DNA from: Dipylidium caninum
Taxonomy: Eukaryota; Platyhelminthes; Cestoda; Cyclophyllidea; Dipylidiidae
Length of the DNA: 64,000 bases
Assembly: GCA_017562135.1 (NCBI GenBank)
Contig: QEYB01001522.1
Location: 1,033,411 to 1,097,410 of the forward strand
Direction of reading: 5' to 3'
This document shows positions 40,060 through 51,800 of this stretch, in pieces. The translations under genes and the position numbers were made by a program. How positions within the stretch are numbered: position 1 is the stretch's first letter; each line of letters begins with the position of its first letter. The notes beneath the pieces are model-generated. The model had not been told where the DNA came from, searched no databases, and saw nothing but the letters and a program-made list of their open reading frames with translations.

Positions 40060-43000
40060 ATGACCCTACCTCCAGGTTATGTTTGGCTCCGATCCCGCTT
40101 TTTGCATCAAAGCAAAAAGAGGTAGGCGTAATTTTGTCGTATTCCCTTTTCGTTGTAGACATCAGTTTTTTATACTTTTAACAACGTTCACGGTTTACGT
40201 GATTTATCATGCCTCGCGAAAACCTCTGAGTGTTGTTAAGACTGTATTTCACAGAAAATGTCCTCAAGCGCCGCCTAAAGAACCCAGTTGGTGCTACTGG
40301 AAACCTTTCGGTATGCAAACATTGAGGGAGTCAGTTTCAGTTTTCAGATGCTGATAACTGGCACCAATTGGTGGGTAGCTTGGAATATGTGTATCTCGTG
40401 TGCTACGCCTTCGCGATGTTTCCATGGTAAGTCTATTCATATTCGCATCTTTCAGCGGACATCTTGCTGAAAGAATTGATTTGCGAGTATTCCTCTCCTT
40501 CGGAATGGCGGCTAGCGGTTTTACTACTATTTTATTTGGTCTCGGATACTATCTGGACGTGCATATGTTTACGTATTACTTTATTGCCCAGGTACTCAAA
40601 TATTATACTAAGAATTTTCTTTAGATCTTAGGCGGTATTACACAAGCGACGGGATGGCCGGCAGTCGTTACAATACTGAGCAACTGGTTTGGGAAAGGAA
40701 GGCAAGTGTTGATCTATTTTACGTTGCTATATTGCCTTGTCATTTTTTATCTTTGCATACTCTTTAGACGGGGGTTTATAATGGGTGTGTGGAATGCTCA
40801 CACAAACGTCGGTAACGTACTTGGCTCTATTATTGCCGGTGCTTTTGTGAACCATCAGTGGGGTGCATCCTTCTTACTGCCGGGACTTCTCCTCATTGCC
40901 GGTGGTTACATAGTTTACCTCGTCTTGGTAGACCATCCTAGATCTGAACTCGAAATTACATCAACATCGACGGAAGTCGTTGAAGATCATCACAAATCTA
41001 TCACTGGATATTACGGAGATGTTAAGGTCCTATTTCTTACAAGATCTTCCTTTAATTATAAATATAACCTCGATATTCTTAATTTCTCGTGTAATTTAAT
41101 AATCAAAATAAAGCCATTGTTGTAACGCACTTATTTAAATGCTCCATTGTTTCCCATAGACTTTCCGTCTGACCTAAATCAGAACGAAAAGCCGATATCA
41201 TTTTGCTCTGCGTTGTTTTTACCAGTGAGTTCTTCGAATTTAAGTCTACATGTTTCATGTTTATCCTCTGTGATAGCCAGCACACATTATTCTCGAATGT
41301 CATCCGATATTTTGTGTATTTATCAACAATTCTACTTATTGTTTAATTTCTATCTGTAAGCCTTTTTTATAACATATTCGTCATGTTTTTAAAATTATTT
41401 TTTTTGTACACAAGCAAACAATGTTTTACTTATTAGCGTCGTCTAAAAAATTTTAAAATGTTAATCTCATATATTGTGTTTTCCTTTTAGAATGTTTTAG
41501 CCTATGCATTAGCTTTATTCTTCTCCAAGTTGGTAGCCTACACTTTCCTGTACTGGCTGCCCAATTATTTAGCAAATATCTCGGCTGATGGTATTTCCGC
41601 GGAAAAGGCTGCATGGTTGTCAACAATCTTTGATATCGGCGGTATATTTGGCGGTATTTTTGCGGGTTTCGTCAGTGATTCCGCCTCGGTAGAATTGTTT
41701 CCTGTATTCTCAAACCATGACTTGTTCGTCTATTGTCGTTTCTTAATCATCCTTTTTCATTCAGTCGAAAATTGTGACAATATCCGCACAGGAATCCTCT
41801 CTGCAGACAATCTACTTTCGTGCAATAACCTGCGCATCCATGCTCTCTGTAGCTGCTCCATCTGTACGCTTTTGCCTCGTCCCTAATAATCACATATTTC
41901 TACGTTTATACGATTATATTTTCCGATAAGTTTGTATCACTTTATCTTATTTCAGAAGTTTATACAGTAACTTTGTCGTCCAATTATATATTAATTAAAA
42001 TTTTGGTATTATATGCATCATGCGTTGTAATATACCATACACCACATTTTTTACGTGATTTCATTTTACTAACTTAGAATCCCATCAGAAACGGTGCCGC
42101 AGATTAATTGTCTGATAAATATCGAGTAACGTTGATAATGCTTTCACTTTAAAGTTTTGTAATGAATTAAATCGAGGATTATATAGGGAAAGTCAGTTTT
42201 GCATGCAGTCTCACTATCTTTTGGAAACCGTGATTAATTGAATTACATGTGGTGTGAAGCTCTTTGCCGTGAAGTGTAGAAGTTCTTAGTTCTTTGTTTT
42301 TGGAGTTATTTAATTTAAAAAAAATACTTATATGACACATCATTAAGTGGCTGAGTTCAACTAAAAAACCTACCTTTTCCCTTTAGCTATTCTTTTACCA
42401 GTCGATCGCAGCAAGTATGTCGTTTACGTCAATGGGTAAGTGCTTATATTATCATTTTCACCAATGGAACGTCACTCAAATATTCGCTAGCTATAAAGAT
42501 GTTATACGAATTATATCACCTGCCGAAAAGTCTTTGTAACCATAAAATCCTCAGGCAATGCGGCAATTGAATGAGTTTATTTGTTTTTATTTTATTTTCA
42601 TTAATATTCCTATTATTTTCGTACTTGCCGAAGCACGCACTGACGTACCCAAACGGGGACAGGGGAAGAGCATGATAGCGAATTGATGCAAAATTTAATA
42701 ATGATGTATTCTATGAGGCAGGTGTCTGAGAGTCTCGATGAGGCAACGCTTTCGTTGGGCCCTTTGGTAAGGGTGCTAGTGAAAGCACGGCTATCAAAAT
42801 TTCCTTAAGCACCCTCGAAGGATCCCCACTCTCTCCAATCGGCATCTGCCTGTCGAACGGCAAGCGTTGTCACTAGTTGGCCAGAGTTCGTCCGTATTCC
42901 TACATATTTGACCGAATGGAGTGAGGGTGTCCGGAGTGTGATTACGCATTACGAAGTGCTCTATCTTCCCATGTATCTCCAAGGGGTGGAATCATCTTGC

Positions 43001-45161
43001 GACTTCCTTCTACCCACACCCTTGTCCACGAACCAGTGTGCATTTATCGACATGGCTCACCACCCTCTACTTAACATCCCGCTCCTTGGGCTGACGTTGC
43101 CCACACAAGCGGATGTTATATAGTTTATTTTTCACAAGTGGAGCTCCCTCTCCAACCCCCCCCCCACTCCCGCCAACTGGCATATTGGCTGGGCAGTCAC
43201 TAGCCATTGAGGCATCGGACATGGTACAGTTCTCGTGCCCGCTCTCGCGCATCTTGCCGAGGTGCCGCTGTGTTACTTGGTCGGTTCGCATGTCTGGCAG
43301 TCAGGACGTAAAGCGCCTCCAGGTACACTGGAATAGACTGCAAGTAGGGCTTTCTTACTTCGCGGCATATAGCGTCTCGCAGGCAAATGTCCCTTCCCTT
43401 CTGCACTGACCATCAACTGGATTGGCTGAAGCGTGGGCAAAATGCTCTCCTTCCTAAATCCAGCTCCTCACCTCACCATTAGGGCCAACTACTCGCGTAC
43501 ATATAAAGTCGATTACTCTAATCTGCACTTAGCGGTTCCGCAGGCCCAAGGTGCATCCTCAGTTGTTGCTTTAACGAGATAAATTCCCATGTCTATTGCG
43601 CAGCCGAGTTAATAACAGACTAAATAGCACAGGTCGTAGCAACACTTTGTTTTTCCCATTCACCGCGATTAAGGCGATCCATGCTCCTGCATTTATCCAA
43701 GGTCAAGTTGCCGCACCACCCTCCCGCCCACGCCCTCGGCCTCCATTGGCCCTCTCCACGGGCCTTAGTCTCTTCCACGCCCTAACCTGCACTTGGTTGG
43801 TAAAGTTCCTCCTTTCAATCGTTATTGTTTTTAACTACGAATAACGCAGGGCGAGCACCCGCCTCGTGGCAGCTCTTGCATTCTTCACGCACACCCACGC
43901 ACACGATGCTGCCCAGCTGCCAGTGGTATCGAGAGCTTCGGTGCTCAGCTGTCAAGTATGTTCTGCCTTCCCCCGACTCCGGAATATGCAAAGCCGTGTT
44001 TTTGACTTCTCACTCTTGATGAAGCGATAGGCGACGCATGGCTCATCTCCGTTGCCCTGTTGTGCGCCACCTCTCCTCCCCTTATGTGAAGGCTCCCTTT
44101 CCCTCCATCTCGAACGAAGCTACATTTGACCACGAGCTGCTCAAATACATTCAACCAGATGGTTGACTTTCGAGTGCACCACTTGCATGCCCTCTTGAGT
44201 ACACTCCTGCGGAGGCACTCTTCACTGAATAATTGAACGCCGCGCTTCCCCTCTTCCCCAGTCGTCCTCTTTATCTGCGGTGGTCTGGTGACAGGTCCCT
44301 GCGCGCTCATCACAACAGCGGTCTCGGCTGACCTCGGGACTAATCCTAGTCTCCAGGGCAACTCCAAGGCTCTAGCCACTGTCACAGCAATCATCGACGG
44401 CACCGGGTCTCTTGGTGAGTGCTTTCGCCTCTCCCCCTCCCTGCCTCCGTGTTCCCTCGCCTATACTCGGCTCTTTGTCGCTAATCCGATCAGAATCCCG
44501 CTGAGACGATGACGTTATTCAACTCCTCTAAGCTATGCTCCTTCGCCATGCCCCCTGACAACCACCGCCATTTCATAAGATCTCGTATTATCAACACTCA
44601 CCACACTGTGGATCTCCGTCTGGCTCTACACGTACTCACCACGTCCCCGAGCAGTCGGGCGTAGGAGACAAGACGCGATCTTGTCATGATTCCACATACC
44701 ATGAACAGAGGTCTGTCTGCACCTCCGCCACCACCTTAGATCTGTTGATGCTGTTGCATGAATCTTGGACGCGTTCTCCCAAAGCTCCTCCGCCACGATG
44801 CACTCGAGAGAGGCGGTAATTTCAAGCCGTGTGCGATGTTCCACCGAAATCCGTGGTCCCCTCCCTCCCTCCCTCCTCCTCCTCCTCCTCCCCCACCGCC
44901 TCACCATATCTCTCTCTCGCCAAAACCAAACATTGGTGGTCCGTATTCTCACGTATTTCCTATTTTTACGACCAAGGAGCAGCATTGGGACCATTTCTTA
45001 CGGGTATCTTGGTGTACTACGGTTGGCACGCGGTCTTCCTGATGCTCATCTTCGCCGACCTGATAGCCCTTGCAATAACCCTCATGATTGCATGCAAAAG
45101 TCGCAACGGGGACGTCTACAGGATAAATGTTTTCAGTCTGCGCTCTCTCTTTGCGCTGTGA
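40060..45161 (+). CDS. SLC37: SLC37-family sugar-phosphate/phosphate exchanger
   Basis: This belongs to the SLC37A1/A2 type, ER-membrane transporters exchanging glucose-6-phosphate for phosphate. Exons are 40060-40121, 40159-40310, 40348-40426, 40456-40591, 40625-40701, 40768 to about 41090, 41160-41224, 41491-41688, 41807-41863, 42387-42435, 44262-44414 and 44977-45161. The start MTLPPGYVWLRS resembles the paralogues' N-termini. Family blocks follow in order: YHASRKPLSVVK, GRRGFIMGVWNAHTNVGN, KLVAYTFLYWLPNYLA, ITTAVSADLG, NSKALATVTAIIDGTGSL and a last helix. Phases close throughout, although the donor near 41090 (central loop) is chosen only because it fits the phase. The first four introns are 37, 37, 29 and 33 nt and the later ones reach 1826 nt. 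The intron after 40701 starts with GC. The C-terminus is assigned to the first in-frame stop and may be longer by splicing. Confidence 0.9.
42436..44261 (+). other. SLC37 intron containing a composition boundary
   Basis: The largest SLC37 intron begins in AT- and T-rich DNA and, from about 42.64 kb, becomes GC-rich with C exceeding G on the plus strand. Coding exons of the same gene lie on both sides and keep phase, so a misjoin is unlikely unless it fell exactly inside the intron. No transposon domain was recognised in the GC-rich part. Confidence 0.65.
44857..44900 (+). repeat. Pyrimidine-rich CCT/CCCT microsatellite
   Basis: Tandem CCCT and CCT units form a polypyrimidine tract in the last SLC37 intron, about 80 bp before the acceptor of the terminal exon. 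It could influence splicing or simply be a slippage-prone simple repeat. Confidence 0.8.
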
Positions 45162-45881
45162 ACGCACCCGGTCTCTTGTGTGTGCGTCCGCGCACACCTG
45201 AACTCGCATATTTCTTTCCCTATCTCAGTGCACCAATACATTCTTTTTGTACTGCTTTGTTCAAATTTTGTGCAAAACAGAACTATTGTCCACCTCACAA
45301 AAAGTGACTGGCTAGCGACAAGACAAGTGGCTGGAAAGCCTAGTCATCTTGGCATGTGCTGTGAACTCCCAGGCAGTCGTCTAAGAAAAGCGCCAGAAGA
45401 GCGACTTTGGGAGTGCGATCAGAAAGGAGAAGACGGTGGACGGACAACAGTAGCCTTTTACTGTGGAATTTGGAGGGATGTCAGCATTCACCCTCGGTCC
45501 ACCTATGTGCCCTGTGAGTAGCGGTGTGCATATATTTGTATTACCTGTGTGTATGCACGCTTGGCTAGGCTATTTATGGGTGAATGTGAACGAAAAAATC
45601 ACGGGAGTGCTCTACCAGCATTCTTCGGTGATACAAAATTGCAGAATAGGGTAGTGTCTGAAGGCGATTGCTACCGAAAAAAGAGTTCAGCACATTGTAC
45701 TGGTCTACTTAAGGTAGATGGTGAATCAACTGTCACGCCCTGATCCGACGCAGTTTCACACTTTACCTAAAACGAAAGGAAGGCCTCCGAAGTGTCGTTC
45801 CTACTGAAAGCGGTGCGCGCAGGAGAACTGCCTCCCACTGCACATTCAATCTGCGAGCAGAGTGTCTCCTTAACTGTCCAC
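45162..45881. other. Convergent intergenic region, SLC37 / SLC16
   Basis: This 720-bp gap separates the 3' ends of two convergent genes. It should contain both 3' UTRs. I found no canonical AATAAA on either strand that I would trust, and no open frame of interest. Confidence 0.5.
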
Positions 45882-48800
45882 TCATTCCAACAGTCTGCAG
45901 TGGGCGGTATTACTGCCTCTCAAATGCTCCCTCTTCAACAGGCCAGGCAAGTCTGTGTTAATAAGACTCACAAGTCCGCATTTACCTTGTTCAACAACCG
46001 CGACACTTTTCATCAGTTTTGCCAGCTTTGCCCGTTCGAGGAAGATGATGACCACGTAAATGAGTCCTCCGATGATTACCGTAGCGCCGCCTGCCAGCAG
46101 TGCCACTGAGAAAGTCGATGTCGCCGCCATGATCATGCCTGTGGGGAAAGCGGGGGTCTCAGGTGCGCCGCACCATTATACTCAAATGCATTGCAGTAAG
46201 GAATCCCGTACCCCTTCATTCAACACATACCCGCCAACGGCGATCCCGCTGTGCTCGCGATGCCACGCACCATCGTGACAATCCCATAGGCGTTGGTCAG
46301 TGCTTCCAAGTCAAGAATGTCGCAGAGTGTAATGGAGGTCAGGGCGAAGAATGGCGCTGAGGAGTACGCAATAGTGTCATTCGAATTGGGGGTTCCGTTT
46401 AAAAAACCGAGAAGTGTGCGAGAAGGAGAGAAGTGACTTACAGACGGTGAGGCCGAAGATCACCATGAGAAAGATTAGGCCGATCAAACTGCCCCAGTAG
46501 GGCATTATACACACGGAGACACCAGCCATCAGGAGCGTCACCGCTGTGAGCATTGTTGACGAGACATTCGGCTTTCCCGCCAACCACGAAGCCGACAGGC
46601 GACTCACCACACTCGCACCGCCTACACGACACCGAGAACCTCGTTGGACTACTCGAGTACTGACACCTTCGTGTTCTCACATACACACGTACACACGGAC
46701 AGACAGACAGACACACCGAGACACGCGCAAGTGTACTGGTTGTTGGTAGAAACTTCGCCATCCTTCCACCGGCTCAGAGTCGATGCCAATGCCGATGCCG
46801 GTGCCGGTGCGAGTTCTTCGAGTGCATTCCCACTTCAATAATGAGAAATGACACCTCCACTGCAGATGGGCAAGCGCAGGAGGGCTTATTTCCCACCTTA
46901 TGCGTAGGCCTCCATCCTCAGACCGAACACACAGCGTTTCTGTTTGACCATTCACCCGCTCACCCGCACACATTCAACCTCCCATTTGTGCGTCCAACTG
47001 CCGCACACTGTACGCGTTGTAAATGTCCATCGTGGAGAACAGTGATGACGTGCCCACGATGATCGACAGGACTTACCGCAGCAGTCAGTCCATCTTCCCA
47101 CCTGTGGAGCAAATTGTCACCACATGACTGCCCAACTAATCTGCACACGGTTGGTGTGGCACCACGGCAACCGACAACACAGCTATTCTACCGGTTATGA
47201 TGCCATGGATAAACATTAAATCGTGGATTTACAGAACAACGTCCCCAATAGGCCCCCAATGCTTCATTGCGAAAGTCAATCTTTGTCAGAAACCAACATT
47301 GACAAGCAATAACAGGCAATGACATACCGTAAACAGTCAGTAAATAGGCCGACTGACTCTTCGGAATGCTGAAGGAGTCTGCGAGGTCGCAGACGAAGAA
47401 GATGGGGACGTAGATGCCTGCAAAGGGATGGGAGAAGGGGAAGGAGGCGTAAGCCACGGCGGCCGAATCGCCGGAACCGAAGTCATTGATGCCATAACCG
47501 TTCCCTACGCTTACCCATCACGGCGATCAGGCTGGCGAGACAGTAGATGGAGAAGCTCTTCTCCTTCAATAGTGACAGATTCATCATCGTCGTTAGCACA
47601 TCGAACATAGACTTGGGCAGGAACACGCAGCGCCTGATGAGCACGAGACGCACACGCTGCGGCAACTTCATGGGGTGGTGAATCAAACCCCGTCCTCCAC
47701 AAGAGCACGCCTAAAACGCTCCATCTCGTCCGCATCCGGGTCCTCAATTGGATTCCGCTGAGTCTCCCAGCACAGCCACCAGCCACACAGCGTGTGCGAT
47801 CGCGGCACCCGGTAGATTCCATCTGCCGTCGCGTCAGCCAGATTCAGTCCCGTCTGCGACTTCACCAGGTCCCACAACTTCGTCCCATCCTCCGCTTTCG
47901 CCTCCTCCTCCTCCGTCTCGAAGACGTCGGGCAGCGGTATCTTGGTCAGCGACACCAGACACGAGCCCGTCCAATTTGCGTCTTCTGGCACACCACTCTC
48001 CGGCACTGACGCCTCGTTGATGGGCGGCAACGGCACGTTATCCCCAAAGACGATACTGCTCCCGAACTGCGGGGTGCCCGCGGTTATCTTCCGCCGATGC
48101 ACACCATCCGCCAGCCCTACGGACAACTGACTGCCCACCATCTGGTCTCCTGGTGCGTCCATCATGTTAGCCACTGCTCCGGCTATCGACGCCGTCGACG
48201 ACGCGATTTGCCGTTTCACGCTTCCCCTAGCGGCATCGACATAATAGCACTGTCAATTAGCGCCTCATAAACGCCTCCGAATTTGTGGACTGCTACGGAA
48301 GGCAATGATACACAGTAGAGAGACGAATGACTCCCAAGTAACGACCAACGAGGCACAAGATATTGCAGTAAGTTGTGTGAGACAGATAGACGCACGGGAA
48401 GAATATGTCCTTCCTGTAGAGTGGGCGCGCGTAGTCCTCTACCGTGATGCTCTCGTGCGGCAGTTCCACGATCACGGGTGTGGCGTCAGCAAGCTCCTCC
48501 ACGGAAGCGACGGCGCCGCCACCGGCGCCCAGGCCACCCATCGTCCCTCCGAAAGCCCGCAGCAGTTGAGGCATACAGTGTAGACCCGAGGCTGCTCATG
48601 TGACTCCGTGTCAATGCACCCACCGCCACCGACTCCGAGCGGCGTCGCGACATCGTGACATTGGCCAGGTGCACCACCGACTGGCGTGGTATGGGTCGCG
48701 TGTACCTCCTGCTCGGTCGACACTCCGACAAGTGACTTCGACGCTGCATGCCGTGTGACTGCTTTCGACCCAGTCCGCCAATTCGCCCAGTGGAAGCTGT

Positions 48801-51800
48801 GCGGATGAAAAGACACATTGGTAGCACCCTCCTCGCCACCTCCCCTCGTCGTTCTTCCTCCGAGTGGGCACTGGCCGAGTAACTCACATTTGCCCGGTTG
48901 AGTGAGACTAGGCGCGGAGAGAATGCACTCCACAGTTGAGGCTGAACGGCGCGAAGCACTGCTCTTCCTGCCCTGGCTACCTGCCTCCATGCGAATATCA
49001 CCCTCGTTAAGCTTGCGCGATGGCCTCCGCGGTGGAATGGGCTGAATACACAAAATACCATAACTGAAATTCCCACCCGTTAACTCGGTCACCAACACCT
49101 TCATGAATACATGTGAACAGGCTACTTTTGTGGTTAACATGTCTTCAACACTCCTACTTGCAAGTACCTCGTTATCGCCGCTCTTGGAGAGGGTAACGGT
49201 CTCGTCAGCGTCAGAAGTCGAGTCCCAGTGGGAGCCGCCCTCGTCACACGATGAGCCGCAGGTGGAGACGTCCGAGTAAGAGCTTAGGGCATCGCTCTCA
49301 CCTCTCATCCTGCTCACGCCCACGCCCCTGCCCAAGTCAGTCCCGTCGTCATCGTTCTCTCCCTGCTGTTCCTCCTCTTCCTCCCCTTCCTTCCAGCTTC
49401 GAGACTGACGCAGTAAATGAATTCTCCTCAGCCACACCTCGTACTGCTGCTGCAACCGTCGGCGAAAAGTTTTGCGCGACCTCCGCCGCCTGTAATGCCG
49501 ATGGTGTCGGGGTCTCTCTTCTCCCTTCTCTTTTTCTTCTCCTTCTCCACCCTCCTCTTCCGTCTCTTACAACACATACACCAAAGTACCACTTTACTCG
49601 CTGAGCGCACCCTCAACTTACTCCCATTTATCTCTGTTGTCCATGCCAATCAATCCATGCTCCGTCCATTACGTCGGGGAAGAGCCATTTCTCCCTTTCC
49701 TCCCCACCCCCACGAGGCAGTCTCACACTCACGTATTACTTGTTCCTCTGCATCTTTTCAGGTGTAAGCTAAAGTTTCTTAGATAACCGGAGTATTTGCT
49801 CCGCCTACTGGCACCCGGCTCTGTCAACGGCTCCAAGGCTCAGCCAAGAACGCCGCCTTCCCTCTCCTCACACCTTTCAATGTACGCACCACCACATCTA
49901 AGTACCCGCCCAGAGCATTGCAGCGCGCTTGTCTACAATCCAACACCGACACAAATATTACCGTGTCTCCATTCCGCCTCTAACTCTTCAGCCAGTTAGC
50001 GACCATGAAGAGGGAGAGTTTTAGAGGAACTACGCCACCAAAAATGCGATCACCTAGGATTCATTGGGGCTTTTCATGGGTAATTCCATTTCGCATTCTC
50101 ATCACAAGGTCACTTTCTGTTCGAGAAAACCAGGCCGAAATTTTCGAGGTCGTCCACTACTCCTTCACTTCCCCTAATGGTCAAGTAAGTTGCTCAATCC
50201 CACGTGTGCAGAAGTCGCACCTCACACACACTCGCCACGCATTCAACCAGCTCAAGGGTCTACTACTCCAAGCCCGCTATAGTTGTAAGCGTGGAGCACA
50301 CCTCCACTCACCGCAGCTACATTGCGTTCTTGTGATATGTGAAATCCGGAGCTCTAATGCCAACATGGTTGAAGTCGACTAATAAAACGGAACAAGTAGA
50401 TGGACAGGAAATCAACTCACCAACTTCTCCTTCTGGCCTCTCCGCTATGGTTCCCAGCTGTCTAAAACGAGGAGAACACAGACTAGCACGCGGACCGCAC
50501 AACGAGGTGCAATGATGCGTGGGTTTGTGACTGGTATTTACGGGTGTGGGAGTTTTTCCTGTCCAACCTCGGTCACCTCCAGTTGCGGTTGATCGCCCTG
50601 CTCCTGTTGCCGCTGTCGCTGCTGCTGCCGCCGAAGTCGCCGTTGAACATTGGCTTCCTTGCGAGTCTCGCCCTCCTTCTCCTCCTCCCCATCTTTCTCG
50701 TCCTCCTCTTCATCCTCCTCCGGCACCGGTTGATCGCGTAGGTCGCGCTGTGAAGTGATGGGGGGTGTGGTGCCACTGGATCCCAATCTATCCCCACTCG
50801 TCGCGGCTGCTGCCGCCTCCTCCTCCCTCGCAGCCAGCTGCAGCAACGACTTAATCGCCTCCGCTTCCGAGGCTTTCATCGGCGTCAACAGGAGAGCTGG
50901 TGTGAGTGGCCGATACAGTGCCGCCAGTACAGTGCAATTTAGCAGCATTCCCGCGAACAGAACCAGTGTATTCGACCAGCCGTAATGCTGTTTGCGCCAA
51001 GCCACACGCAAAATGCACGTCTGTTAGAACCTTCTCACATCAACATCATCATCAACAACACCCGAACTCAACTACCACAACAGACATCGCAAAGTAATAG
51101 ACATGTTATGATAGGATCTGCCACCAACACCAAGTAGAAGATGCGCAATCGTCCATGTTACACGCACTCCTTACCCCTCCTTCGCTCAAGTCACCCGTCA
51201 TTGTATGCCCCAGATGGGGACAGACATTATCATCCTTTAATGCGTTTCCCCATCCCCCTACTACATCCTGTCGCTTCCACACCGTCACGCACGCATCCTC
51301 TCCCCGCCTCCTACAATAACAATGGACGACTTGCCCTGCCCACACAGCACGGGCGTGGATGCAGTAGAATCCGAACAGAAGCCCGTCCCGATTGACAGAT
51401 TATTTACCAAAACTTAATGGAATGTGGACTACTTCGAGGCTCGTCTGAAGCAGCTCTGGTACACACGATCTGTAAGCGCCTTATAATCTCCTCGATGACA
51501 GACACTTTGTTTGACCCCACTGGTCATCCCACAGCCCCCTGCTAACCCTCAATGCCAAGTTTCCATCACACCACGCAATAGTCTCGAACTCGGAAACGTA
51601 GATCAAAAGCAGAGGACGAAGAGGCTCAACAAAACGGCATCACCGCATTGAACAAGGTACTGGTGAAGTCCCTCAGATATCTGTGTCATGGCAAAATTGA
51701 CACCTCTTACGCACCAAATTAAGCCTTACGATGGGTGTACGTGTACTCGCGAACTAAGGGAAATTGTGACCTCTACATCTCCACTATCCTTTCCTAACTT

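Noticed and set aside
40079..40354. 91-codon open frame starting at 40079 as the SLC37 start
   Set aside because: This ATG is out of the exon-1 frame. ATG at 40060 gives the family-like N-terminus, and a 37-nt intron joins exon 2 in phase.
48570..48620. Apparent frameshift in the SLC16 loop
   Set aside because: The frame change is fully explained by an intron with a strong GTGAGT donor at 48887 and an acceptor before 48591.
48472..49455. Single 327-codon minus open frame as one gene
   Set aside because: It is the fusion of two SLC16 exons with the introns read through. Splicing at 49168/49041 and 48888/48591 gives phase-correct joins to the conserved loop end.
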